In this document: piece by piece, positions 49,198 through 61,440 of the stretch
How the letters are laid out: the number at the start of each line of letters is the position of its first letter
Position numbering within the stretch: the first letter of the stretch is position 1
Source: Dermanyssus gallinae
Taxonomy: Eukaryota; Arthropoda; Arachnida; Mesostigmata; Dermanyssidae
Length of the DNA: 64,000 nucleotides
Direction of reading: 5' to 3'
NCBI GenBank assembly: GCA_003439945.1
Contig: QVRM01006581.1
Span: 308,790-372,789, forward strand
The notes under the pieces: model-generated
The model's input: only the letters and a program-made list of their open reading frames with translations
The model's database searches: none
What the model was told of the DNA's origin: nothing
Program-made: the position numbers and the translations under genes

Positions 49198-50414
49198 TAA
49201 TTGCCCTCTTGGTGCGAATCGACCTTGGATGACCTCGCCGGCGGCCACGAAACTCGCCTCCGACACACTTCATTTGTCTGTCCTGCTTGCACAAAGCCAC
49301 TCCCACCCCGGAGAATATAACTTGAGCTAGCTCTATATTCATACGATACTATAGATGCTTGTACGTATAGACTCACTCAACGAAGAAACTCACCAAACGC
49401 CCACTCATTGATCCGAGCACCGCCTCGATGGCTATCATTCGTAAGGACTGATCATATACATCACTGAACGAAGTTAATGAACGAAATGTCTCTGTACCGT
49501 GACCTCAAGAGCCGCAATGTGTGGTGAGAGGTTTCGTCCCCTACTTCAAATGAACGACCACCTTGATTCGCCTCAAATTAATCAAAGCTTTCCAATAATC
49601 AACCAGCTAGCCCTGACTTTGCTCGTATTCTTGCTCCTTAAAAAGCCAATAGCGAAGCAAACTCCGGACAGTTGTCGTCGCATGTTCACCTCGTGAGGAT
49701 CACTTCCAACGCTAACTAGGTACTTCAAGGTAAGGTTCTATTCTAGTTCACTACACGTTGAACAGCTTTAGATGAAGCCACTGTAGCCAGCACACGACTC
49801 GTAACCTAAAAGAGCTTTCTAGGTTGATTACACTGTACGCTTCCGTACTTCCGCTGCATGTATACAGATATCCCAACTCCCAATGTGTCCGTGCGTGATT
49901 TATGCAAAATAAATATAGTGAGTTGCTCTCATTTCTGTCTCATTCAGTCATCTCTTGCAGATGTGCTAACACATGTTTGTGTTCGTGCTTAGATGACGAT
50001 ATATTAAGGATCGACTAATAATTATCGTCTTCAAATGGCTACGAGAAACTAAACGCTCAAACATACCCTTAGGTATTTGTACATTCATTCATCAGTAATG
50101 CTGATTTTACACACTTAGCAGTCGGTAGATTCAATACGGCCCAATGAGCCACAATGTGATACAACAATCTCACAATATATAAATACCTTTGGATGACAAT
50201 GACGCCACACCACAATTACCAGCCGCTTACACACTACTACACGAACACTGGTTGTACTGTCCTCATTCTACTGCCCCTGACAAAGTCTTAAAGGTGCATG
50301 CGCAGGCACTTGTACTAGTCCCTAGGCAGCTATAGTTGGCAAACTTACTCTCTCAATGCCGTATTTTGCTCCAACCCTTCTTATTGTACTATGCAGCCAA
50401 AGCCGACGACAACG

Positions 50415-50446
<32 letters not shown>

Positions 50447-51254
50447 TGTGTGTGTGTTGTGTGTAAATTTGTAGGCGTGAATAAGCGTATAATGCCCGTT
50501 CGAAAAGCTCTTGCTGTATCCGACTGACAACATACGTTATCGCATCTTCCAGCTGATTTCGGCATAACCTTGCAGGTAGAAATACTCTCACAAAGAGCTC
50601 CCCTGGGGGTTTCCCTTTCCTTTCCTCCATTAAGACAAATGACACGCAGTGCTACTGCCCCTACCCCGCTCCCGCGCACCCTTCACTGGCTCCATTTTTG
50701 GCATTAGTCACAAGATATATGCATACAAACATACATACAAAATCAATGAGAGGAGGCGAAAAAGCAATGTAAAACGAAACACCGTCATTGCGTCACCGCC
50801 GGCAGCCCGTTCCCTATTGGAAGCCACTATTTAAGAAAAAAAAACGTGTCACATGCACGCGGTAATAACGCGAATATTTGCATGTCATTGATAAAGGGCC
50901 CAATTTCCACCTACTCACCGCTCATAGTGTGTGAGCGAGGGAGAAAACGTGAGACGCGAGACGCGTAATATGACGTCAGTCGAGATCGGCATAGTTTGCA
51001 CAAGCAGGCAGCCCGTCGTCATATGGTTTGGCCAATACAAGTAAACAATGATCAAGCTCGCCCAAAAAAAAGCTGCAGAGAAGCTATTAGGATGGGCACA
51101 AGGTGGCGATGGCCGCATTATCTATCTGGCTCTCTCTCTCGATCTCCGGTCGCCGATGTCAACGCAACGTTCGAGTAGGTGACGCGTTTAGCAGCGCTCC
51201 AGCGGAACAAACCGGCTCCAAACCGTTGTCGAATTGTCTGTGACACTGGCGACA
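49081..51254. other. No gene supported; exon-like fragments near 49.2-49.45 kb
   Basis: A minus-strand piece at about 49450-49390 reads SLRMIAIEAVLGSMSGRL and then GTGAGT, which looks like an exon end. Together with 48630-49077 it may be part of one decayed gene. (AT)n tracts are at 49167-49195 and 50415-50446. The rest is featureless. Confidence 0.35.
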
Positions 51255-51290
51255 ATGTCGTCGCCGCCGATGCTCCACACACTGCCAGGG
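51255..51290 (+). other. Candidate first coding exon (speculative)
   Basis: ATG in the context GCGACAATGTCG opens MSSPPMLHTLPG and runs into GGGGTGAGTG, a strong donor. GC-rich sequence precedes it. No downstream exon was identified in the window, so the call is weak. Confidence 0.2.
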
Positions 51291-51760
51291 GTGAGTGAAA
51301 AGAAACGCTCGTCTATCCTACGTGATCACGTGTGGTGATCGAACTCCGTCGTTCCTGGCATCGAGATTGTACCAACACAACCAGCAACCGCAGGTGGAGG
51401 CAAGCCTTCGTCGTGGCTGTCCTCCGAGGCTGTTCTCGTTACGTAAACGTCCTCCTCCCGTCTTTGCTCTCCCGCCGGTAGCTGGCGGAGGTAGCCGCTA
51501 CAGACGCACGAATTCGACTCACAAGCTTTCCTAATCACAAGTGATTTCTCAAATCACAAATCGCCACATGTACGAGGCGAGATACTGTCACGAATACGAC
51601 GACGCAATATTCGAATTGCGTGTGTGCGAACGTTTTTGGCCGACTATCGGCTGCGTGCCGAAAATTGTGGGAAAAACAACCATTTACTAGAACATTCGAG
51701 CCTACTAAGTAAATAGCATACTGTCGTCGCATTTCAACTCTAATCTCGCTGAGAACAGGT

Positions 51761-51865
51761 TAAAATTGTTTAATTATTTAAATTGTAAATAATAAAATTG
51801 TTTAAATAATTAAGTTGTAAATAATAAAATTGTTTAAATAATTAAATTGTAAATAATTAAATTGG
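51761..51865. repeat. AT-rich tandem repeat, unit about 37 bases
   Basis: AAATTGTTTAAATAATTAA followed by ATTGTAAATAATA is repeated almost three times, with small changes at the ends. Confidence 0.9.
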
Positions 51866-53277
51866 TTAATCAATTTCGTATTGGAGTCCGTATTACTCCA
51901 GGAGTTGAAAAAAACGTTGTTGCACCCTGCATTGTGCATCTTCTCCAAAACCATCAACTTTTTCTCACCTAGGAGAATGTTTTGAGCTGCTGAAATGAAT
52001 AGCAGTCTTCACAAGTCGTTACATAAAAACGCCTATTTCGCTTGGCAAAAATAAAACTTCAGTCACACTAATGACTATATGGTAGCGACCAATCATATCG
52101 GTCGTCCCTTAAGAAGTTCAAAGCGAATGATGGTTCCGATGTTCCACCGACACACAAAAGAAAACCTTTTTGACTATCTCTTGCCTCGCTTAGGTTTACC
52201 GTACGAATTGCTTGCGAATCCTGCGATCAGAATCTTTATCCGCTCATACATAAGGAGACCACATGACTCATGTTATTCTAACGCAGGTATCTTAATGATC
52301 TAAAAACGCAGCCTGGCGGTCAACCCAGGCCAGGCAGTGAAATGTATGTGCGCAATGTACCTGCCCGGCTTGGTGGCGTGTGGGACTCCAAGCTCGCTAT
52401 CAGGACAACGCCGACGTTGTCCTGATATACATCTAAATTTCGCTATATGCACAAAACAAACATGTACGGAACGGAACCGATTGAACCGAACCCTCTGGAC
52501 TTTGCGCCTAGTTAAAGTTTTCACTACGAAGACTTGCACAAACTGTCCTCGACAGGTATGCGAACACCGCGAACTGTTGTATTGAGCCGGGGAGGACTCG
52601 CATGGAAAAAGTGGCCAAAACCGTGGCACACATCCAATAGCATTATTGTTACTTAAATCACGCCTAAATATTCGTATTGAAAACTGAACGTATATGGTAC
52701 TTCAAAGAATACATTCTCATTCGTACTTTTGAGTTTGTCATTATGTCCTATGTGCACACGGAACATATGACTAGAGAAGCATTTAATGGGAAACCGGCAA
52801 ATTTCAACTGACTGAAGTTCTATGAAGCACCGGCAGTCTCTTTTAGTGGCAGTCAGCAAATGACGCTCGAACTGCGCCTAGTTCTCCAAAACAGTGTTCC
52901 ATACACGTAAACGGACCCTGCGGAGTAATCAAGAAAAGATTAAAATACTCGTAAGGAGCCCCCTCCCCGTCTAAAGCTTCAGTGCAAATCAGCTCTTTAA
53001 AGTAAAATCGATGGGTGCGACCGTTAAGCGTTCAACAGTTGCCAATTAAAGCAGATTTTCGCGCGCCGCGAAAGCTAGCCAATAGGATGACTCTATGCTA
53101 GGTTTACCAAGCTGAAATTGCTTACAACTCATGCCAACATAACGCGCTTTGTTCATTTTTGCCTGTTTGTAACTAACACCGCAACCACATGACATGCTAA
53201 AGCAGGTTGATTTACATAGATAAGCGTTTAACATGCTAGTCAAATGACCAATTCCCATAAATAGTGCTTTTATTACG

Positions 53278-53316
<39 letters not shown>

Positions 53317-54279
53317 AGCACATTCGCCAATAGACATTTATCGTTTGTCGACTAAATCGCAGTGCCATGTTTTCTTCCATGCCTTCCTCCCCAGAATATT
53401 ATTATTACTTCTACTCACTTAGCAACTATCAGGCCGACCGAAGCATTACGATCGTGAGCCAAGTCAAGCACGTGCTGCCTTCTGTCTACTGTGTTGGCGA
53501 GTGGAGGGTTATAGAGGGGGGTTACTACACCGGGGGGGCGAGGAGAAGAGGTATCATTACACCATTTCCTTTACCTGGCCTGCACTGCGCTCACGTGTAG
53601 GAACCGAATGCGACCGCAGGTGCCGGCCGAAGACCGGCTGAGCACACGAACGGTCGAAAAACACACCTGCAGCATCTGCAGACTGCCTGCGGCAGAACCC
53701 CGTCTCTCTCTCTCGGGAGAGAGAGACGCGTTCCCCCCCTTGAAAAGTTCCCTCACTTGTTGCCCCCGAGCGCCCCTTTTCGTTTCGAGGCAGGTGCCGA
53801 AACGCGCGCCGGTGACGCAGATCACCTGTTGCAACGATGCAATACCACCTGTGACGGCTGGGCGTCGTCGTCGTCTTCTTTCTGTCGATGATTATGTTGT
53901 TGCTGTGTCACTCTGAAAATGGGGCTCCCCCACCTCCAACTTCTCCGCACGCAAGCACACAAGTATGGGGGGTGGTTTGGCACAAAGCACAAGGCAGACA
54001 GACAGACAACCATCAGTAGTTATTCGTCGTAGCCATGGAGGGCATGGAGACGTGACGCCTACACTAGTAGAACCGAACCACGTAAGCAGTGACCAAAAGA
54101 GTTAAGTTGTGAGCAGCTCAACCAACTGACTATACAACAGGCTAACTACTGCCCACCAACCCAACCGACCTGATCAAGCCGATCGCCCCAAGAACGCAGT
54201 CAAGCAGATCGACAGCAGCGTTCTGCAATATTTGCAAAACATAGCCGAGCCCGTAACGTTAAACAGCGACGGCGGTGTC
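51866..54279. other. No gene recognised; two perfect hairpins
   Basis: Contains hairpins at 52398-52427 (13-bp arms) and 53701-53728 (12-bp arms) and (AT)n at 53279-53313. A GC-rich Arg/Pro-coding frame at 53608-53916 has no motif. Confidence 0.5.
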
Positions 54280-54309
54280 GTTAGTTTTGTCGTCGTCGGT
54301 GCTATTCCA

Positions 54310-54430
54310 GTTGTGGGGGTTGTTGTTTGTTGTTGTTGTTGTAGATGTTGTTGTTGTTGTTGTTGTAGATGTTGTTGTTGCTGTTGTTGTTGTAAATGTT
54401 GCTATTGTTGTTGTAGATGTTGCTACTGTC
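54310..54430 (+). repeat. (TTG)n/(GTAGATGTTG) triplet-rich repeat
   Basis: Runs of TTG and TGT triplets broken by GTAGATGTTG units, about 120 bases. It produces Val- and Cys-rich spurious frames. Confidence 0.92.
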
Positions 54431-54513
54431 GGAGATCTACAAAAAGCCTCAGGACCAGTAGCCGATGGAACCGCTTCACTGCTTGCTTGCATCATATTCA
54501 CATACACACACCG

Positions 54514-54517
<4 letters not shown>

Positions 54518-54559
<42 letters not shown>

Positions 54560-54600
54560 GCATGACTATTTCGACTGTTAGTGACCTTCGACTTCGGTGG
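54518..54600. repeat. (AT)n plus 40-base module, copy 1
   Basis: The AT run 54518-54557 is followed by CATGACTATTTCGACTGTTA and then GTGACCTTCGACTTCGGTGG. The same 40-base module, 37 of 40 identical, is at 55126-55165, also next to AT tracts. Confidence 0.9.
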
Positions 54601-55125
54601 CCGTGACCTTAATACGACGCTCAAGGGAATAACGACCATATCAGGAAGAATATCGGTCACAAGTCCGGCCAAATCAATGGCTCCACACCACCACCACCAC
54701 CAACAACATCATCATCATCAACATTACTAGACAGCCAGTTGATAGCACTTTGCCTCTCTGTATACGCACACTCGTCGGTTGACACCGAGCAATAATTGCA
54801 CTAATTATGGACTTCGCGTGGAAGAATGAAGACAATTGAAGCAATAGGAAGGGGCCCATACATATGTACCACAAGACAGATGTCAACGTATCACAGCGTT
54901 GAATGGTGTTCGGGCATGACCACTGTTAATGAGTGAGTAGAAACAACATGAATCACTAATCCTCGGTAAAAGCGGAAAGTTAGCTGAGCGCTGCTTGGTC
55001 ATTTCAGCAGTAGTGTCCAGAGAACATGGACATAAAAATCGAGACTTCCATGCAACCGGCAAACGCACAAAAATAGCTGTGACGTCTATTCCGCGAGATA
55101 TATATATATATATAGTGTGTGTCTG

Positions 55126-55168
55126 CATGTCTATTTCGAGTGTTAGTGACCTTCGGCTTCGGTGGGTG

Positions 55169-55200
<32 letters not shown>
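55126..55200. repeat. 40-base module copy 2 plus (AT)n
   Basis: Direct repeat of 54561-54600 with three substitutions. It is followed by GTGGTG and an AT run (55171-55200). A short AT run (55099-55114) precedes it. Confidence 0.9.
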
Positions 55201-55202
<2 letters not shown>

Positions 55203-56154
55203 ATCCTCCGCGCGATACACAACGCTAGAAAAATTGGGCGAATCGTCTTGATGGACCTGACCCACTGAAAAGTGCACATGCCTGATAACGAAGTTTTGCC
55301 CCAGCTTTTTTTGCAAGTTACACCATGTAAACCACACAAGAGATGTCAGTCCAACTGGCAGCTGTTCACCGGAGACCAACGTATCAGCTACACTGCTGAG
55401 TCAACAGCCGATCAACGGTCGCGCTTGAACGGGCAACACGTTTTTCAGACGCGTCTACTTCTTCGAGATGGTTCGGATTCGTCATCTCACCTTCTCCAGA
55501 ATCGCGTGACGTCCTGACACTGCACCCGTGTCGATATCTCACCTGGTCCAGTGTCAGGCACGTCGCCTTACCGAGGCGTATTTTATAGTATTACACACAT
55601 ACACACACACACGCGCACACACTAACGCAAATAAATACGTAAACAAATTGAACATATGACTTCATTCATAGATTCATAGAACACGCAAGTCATGACAACA
55701 AACGTGTCCGCGCCATTTCTGACAGACTGCCGCGATATAGTGGCATGCATTCATTCCGCACCGTGTAAGTTGCTCAGGCAACGATAAGGTTGCGTGCGCA
55801 CCACTCGACGCAAGCGGTATCAGAGGTGTCAAGGAGAAAAGTTAAGCTATTTTTTTCTCTCGGTGTTCTCTTTTGTCAATCACGCACATGGAAACTTCTT
55901 CATAGTTACGACTCAATGACTCCACCGCCCTAAGTCATTCGGGCCGTGCAGCAAAAGACGTGTGGTAACTACCATCACACAACAAATAACTAGGAGATTG
56001 AGCGGAGATTCAAGTCAGACAGAGCACCACCATCAGCATACGATTCTACTACGTTGTGTAACTATACCTGCTGTCAGTGGCTAACCAACCCCCCAGCACA
56101 GAAGCTAGCCAATTCAGAACAACGAACCCGGCATACAATTTGTTTATGTATCTT

Positions 56155-56219
<65 letters not shown>

Positions 56220-57709
56220 TAGTCGGTCGTGATGTCCGTTCGCTTACCTTGCAAACGCCGACACAGAGTCGACACTTCTAGTCACAACAACGTCTTGACG
56301 GCTCCTCCTGCACGAAGCGCCCGAAGAACACCAGAGGAAGGCCACTCACAGCGACGCTAGATGCAGGGCACGTGTTGTCACCGCACTGTTCTCCTCGACG
56401 AGCCTTTCACATCTAACCAACAACCTCACATCTAACCCCGCTTCACCGCCAGCCAGCCAGCCAGCCAGCATGCAAGCACTATGATGGCTATCTATGCGCG
56501 TCGAGCAGCAGCCGTCGCCGCCGTACAGACAACATAGAAATAACAAGAGTCCTTTCTCATCTCGTCACACTCAAGACGCCGGCCGGCCGGGCGGCGAGGG
56601 TCCCGACCAGAACTCTCGTACCTACTACTACTACCTGCTACAGGACAGTTTGTCGGCGATGTATGCCTGCTGAATCACGATGCCTGCTCGTTTCCGACCC
56701 GCTCTTGCCCCCGCCACTCTTCCCTCGCACCCCGACATTGTGTGGTACATCTAGCCGCGACCATGTCGGGCACTAGATGCCGCGCCGGGCATACTTAGCA
56801 AATGAGCAGCAGTCGAGCGCCGAACAATGTATAAAGAAAAGCCTTCCCCCCTTTCTTCACTTATGTTAAAAGTTGATATGAATAATTAAAACTTAGTTTT
56901 TTTTAAGATATAGTAAGAAAACATAATCTTCTGATACGAGTATTTTGGTCGATCGATCTCAAAGTTCGTATAGTGTTACGGATGGATGCGGTTTTGTAGT
57001 ATTATCAGTACAGGTTTATTTGATTCGGGTCTACAATTAGTTGAGCGTGATCGGAAGCTACAAAGATTAACCAAAACTCACATGAAAGAGCGCTCCGATG
57101 GAAGATTACTAAATTGAAACGTTCCTAACTAGTTGATGTCATATATATATATATATACTAGTTTGTTTACAGAATCGGACTACGTAGCTTATTATCTATT
57201 ATATCTACATATACTAATTCGAGGCATCCGATCAAAGATGTTGATCTTAACGTTCTAGAAGGTCGAATCAAAGAGCGACTGTTCAGCTCTGGTGTTTTGG
57301 CTCCATTCGTATATTTTTCACGCTCAATTCGGTCAGACCATTTTTAAACACGCCATACCAGGTGGTGTCGTAGTTTTATAACTAAATTTACTCCTGTCGA
57401 TATATATACATATATGATTCGCATAACCGTATTTATATTGTAAATTGAAGTGGATTGTAGATGGTTGTTTTTAGCTTCCCAAGATTTACTTAAGATTTAC
57501 ACTCCTGATTAATATAAATCGTGTGTAGTTTGTGCTGGCAGCCATTTTCCGTCTTCATCTGTCGAAAAAGAGCCGACTTTCTTTCGACGAACCGGAACGC
57601 GTCCCGCCGACCAGCTGTCGTTCGCCCGGGCGCGCCAAAAAGTTTCCTATGACGCCATAAACCGCCAAATATGAAAAGTTCGCCGTGCACTGGGCAGCTG
57701 CCAACGAAA
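55201..57709. other. No gene recognised
   Basis: Mixed sequence with an ACAC run (55592-55622), a CT/AT tract (56151-56214), a CAGC run (56448-56468) and a CGGCCGG-rich patch near 56580. No coding motif or splice chain was found. The GC-rich patch might be a promoter, but no gene can be attached to it. Confidence 0.5.
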
Positions 57710-57900
57710 GTCGAGCTCGTGGCATCATAGTGCATCCGTCTGCACTTCGCAACCGGAGAAGACACTAGGATAGGTGCGCGGGTCCGAGCCCCAACGTGGC
57801 ACATTTAGATTTATGGGGGACCGCCTATGAAGCAATGCGAAAAGCAGTACCATGAACATTAGATCTTGGCTGAGAGTCAGAAAGTCAGCCCAGAAAGTAT
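57710..57900 (+). mobile_element. SINE-1 copy, diverged
   Basis: Shares GTCGAGC...GTGGCAT at the head, a B box GGGTCCGAGCCCC with one change, and the body CTATGAAGCAATGCGAAAAG with 41594-41775. It is older, with scattered substitutions, and no clear target-site duplication is visible. Confidence 0.85.
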
Positions 57901-58690
57901 AAGCTGCCGACGAACGACCGATGGTATCGACGAAATGCTACTCAATTCCGAAGCGGGTGGGGAGCAAGAATACGGGTTTAGTAGGTTTGTGAGTCCCACA
58001 CTAGTTACAGGCAGCTGCAAGCGACTCAAATTGTGCATTAAGTGTTCCCGAAATCTCCCATAAAAAAAAGAAGCTCCTAATAGGCAGCGCCGAGCTCGGT
58101 CATACGATTGTGTAAGATCAATCCTGTACTAGCCTGACCTTCAACTTGGTAATGATCAATTGTCCAGCTTTCCAGCTAAATGAGTCTATTCTTAGCAACA
58201 CTTGCCGAATGCTTCGGGCCCAATGTGTGCGCGTGTCGGAGTCGAACTCATGGCTCACGAGTTCGTCATTATCGTATCACATCTCCAGCACACCGTCACT
58301 ATCGCAAGACATCTCGCAGGACACCGTTCGTCCCGCCGATTTATTTCGTACAGTGCGTATAGGTCGACCCCGTACTAGAGCGATTTCATAAGATACCTCG
58401 TTATACTAATAAACATAGTAATGATGAAATAAGTATAAGTCTATTAACACTTGCGTGCACAATGCTGCTGATAGTAGGATGCCAGCAACCAAGGTTAACC
58501 CCTTTTTTCAATGTCCGGTACCTGCTCGAGCCACAATTGCGTATGTATATAAATTCAGATATACATAAATTTTAGTCACTTATTGAATAAATGCACCCCC
58601 TTTAATAGATATTATGTATATTTGTACAATATAGCACAGCCAGTAATTGGTAAACGTTCAAGTCCAATTTCGAAATCGAAGTATATGAGA

Positions 58691-58730
<40 letters not shown>

Positions 58731-59560
58731 AATAACATTTAAATACACCGAGGCACCCATTGAAATATTTGAGTGATTAAGAAATCTTTTCAATGAAATC
58801 TCGAACGGAGATTATGTAAAATGTTGCAGCTAGATAGTAATGACTTATTTATAGTATGCACTTAAATATTTCGATTCCAATCAGTAGCCTTTTAATATTG
58901 GTTGGATATAAGATATGACATGACATTATGTTTATTTATATTCTTAATTGTTGTTTCTCGTTGTGTAACAGCTCCATGTAGTCAGTCACATGGCTGGTGC
59001 GAAGCATATTTACAAGTTGCAGTAAGATTGTATATATCACCGTAGTATCTCGTATTATTACAATTAGTTATCTACAGATTGTGTACATATTTTATAGTTA
59101 TATGTAGGATAGCAGTGTCCGTTAAGCAGCGCGGGTATAGACAGCGTCGGTTGGCGGCAATGCCGAAGCAGGCTAATTACATGGCGCCAATTAGAATATG
59201 CCGCCACCATACTAGCGAAGACGCGCGAAATCACTAAATGCGCGGCACTCTGTGAGTATATAAGAAGGCATGCGAATAAAGGAATCAGTAGTCGTTGGTG
59301 CAAGCCAGGCAGAGCAGGTGTACTGGTTGAGCGAGAGAATGGCGAACTCGTAACGGTCGCCGGCTAGTCATGGGGTTGGTGGACGACACTACATCATGGT
59401 TTAATCAAACGCATGTAAAATGAAATTGTGCGTTTCGAATAGATCTCGCAGCGTTTTTGTATTGATTGCATTTTACAGGTAGCCTAATGCCAGTAGGCAA
59501 CTTTTTCCACAATGTAGCACCTACATTTCAGAGTGCAAATTTCGATTGAGCGCACTCATT
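57901..59560. other. No gene recognised
   Basis: AT-rich with (AT)n at 58695-58728. Only short frames are present, and no element could be matched. Confidence 0.5.
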
Positions 59561-59564
59561 TGCT

Positions 59565-61440
59565 AGTGAGATGTTGGACCTTGGGTGTTTCGGGTTTTTG
59601 CAGGGTGGATAAGGTCAACCAGGTTGGGATGGTGTGCCACCAAGGAGGTGAAGCAGATGAAGCGGAGTTGTATGACACGCATGAGTAAGGCCGTACTCCT
59701 CCATATGTCATATGTTTGGGCATACGCGTGATACATTGCCGTGGGGCACTGGCGGGGAAGGACTTTGCGAGTGCGACAGATAGCGCCTGACAATTGTTTT
59801 CCTTACATGATTCGTACGCGCCTGAAACGTCAGACGTTTATCAAGAACAATACCCAGGAGCTTCGTTCAACTAGTATATCAAGCGTGCTAGCATCGCATG
59901 TAAAAGCCTCCGGATTGATTGTCACTTGGAATTGCGAAAGAATCTGTTCGCGGGCAGTAGCATTTTTAAAAGGTGGTGGATCCTATGAACGTTGACTGCC
60001 CGCAGGGATGAATTGTTTGGTATACATTGGAAAGTTCTCCTGGCTTACCTCGAGGGATACTCGCTGTCACAAATGTCGCGTAGAAGTGGTTAAAGATGTT
60101 AGCTAGCGAAGATTCATCGGTGACGAGTTTCCCATTTTTAAAAAGCTTTGTGCATTTTTTCTCTTAGACACCTGGTCAGATTGCTTCCCAAGGACACAGC
60201 CGGTTAATAATCATATCTGTGACAATCTTGCAGTTCGCCTCCATTCTTCATTTGCGTGAGAGCCCTTTTACCCTGTTCCTGAACATACTTGTGATAGATG
60301 CTTCAATTCCACTGAATCGAAAAGACAGCAATTCAACTGTCGGATGCTAGTCTTCCGTCTACGTACCACAAATATATATCTTAGACCGAAACTACTATGG
60401 TACATACTTAATGTGCAATTTTTAACTTCTACTTTCGACGCTATTTTGTATTAATACAGTACGTAACGAGATATGACATAGTGCTCCCTGGGTAGAGATA
60501 AACAGAATAATGGTGTAAAGACCGCTTCATTTTTGCGAATATAACAACAACATCTGCGTAAAATCGCGCCATCGTTCACATACGAAACTTTTAAAGAAAT
60601 TTTACCACCGCTGTGGACCAAGACAACGATGGCATCACGTGACGGCAACAACACCGCGTCTTGCGTTTGTTATCGTGCGTGGGGGCCGCTGTGTTCATTG
60701 CATACGCCTGTTCCTTCTTCTTAATAAGCGAGTAAAATTCCTGTGTCACTTAGTTGTTCTGAACTGTGTTCCTCGACCTAGTATCCTTGATCTTAGTAAT
60801 GTTATGCTTATAATTCGAATCTAAATAATTCAAATGCCTCATTGACGTGATGTATCCCGTATAAATAATCCCACACAAACAACGACAGTTCGGCGATTAT
60901 TTTAATCAAGTGAAGTTTGAACTTGTTGGGCACTCGTTGGCTGCCAACGGCTTCGATTAAGGATAATTAAAGGTGGTGAGGTAGTCTGATAAGGTAGTCG
61001 TAAGAACGCCGGAGGCAACAGTTGACTCGGATTGAATATTGCGGTAAATGTGATCTATGCACGCTCTGGTAATACGTTGGTCATGGACAGTGTCCATGCA
61101 AGCGCCCCTAGTCGGCAGACCAATCATCTGACGAAAGTTATACGATTATAGTAATTAATTTAAATCGGGGACATGTGGCCCGCCCCTATTTAACAAGTCA
61201 ACGTTTGCGTCACCAAAACAGGTTGCATTTGACCAGTCTACTTTTAGGAGTAGTTTTTCTATTGCATACCGAGAATCTAGGCGACTTTTCCGACGGCTCT
61301 TGGTAGAATACTCATCAGGACAGCCAAAGACCTCAACAAAAATAATCTCACATTGCGAGTCTGCCGGGAAGAGTAGTTTGAGATCGTTCCGTTCGCGCAC
61401 CACATAATCATCTCTGACAGTGCCACACTTCTACCCGGCT
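59565..61440 (-). pseudogene. Decayed LINE-A relative with an internal deletion
   Basis: Minus-strand order is preserved. Endonuclease pieces (61403-60960) read MVRERNDLKLLFPADSQCE, CFGDANVDLLNRG, then ACIDHIYRNIQSESTVASG and VLTTTLSDYLTTF, matching LINE-A (ARERNDLKF, LGDANLN, CIDHIYTN, SGALTTTFSDHHATF). Linker pieces (about 60150-60030) read KLVTDESSLANIFNHFYATF. RT C-terminal pieces (about 59990-59600) read VTINPEAFTCDAS and AICRTRKVLPRQCPTAMYHA. The RT core between about 60030 and 59990 is absent. Divergence from LINE-A is large, so this is an old copy or sister family. Confidence 0.8.

Noticed and set aside
54232..54672. Val-rich, Cys-rich and Thr-rich frames
   Set aside because: All come from the TTG triplet repeat and the adjoining AT run.
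57490..57804. 104-codon minus-strand frame starting MCHVGARTRAP
   Set aside because: The first part is the SINE-1 head read backwards; a similar GARTRAP frame arises at 41.68 kb from the other SINE copy.
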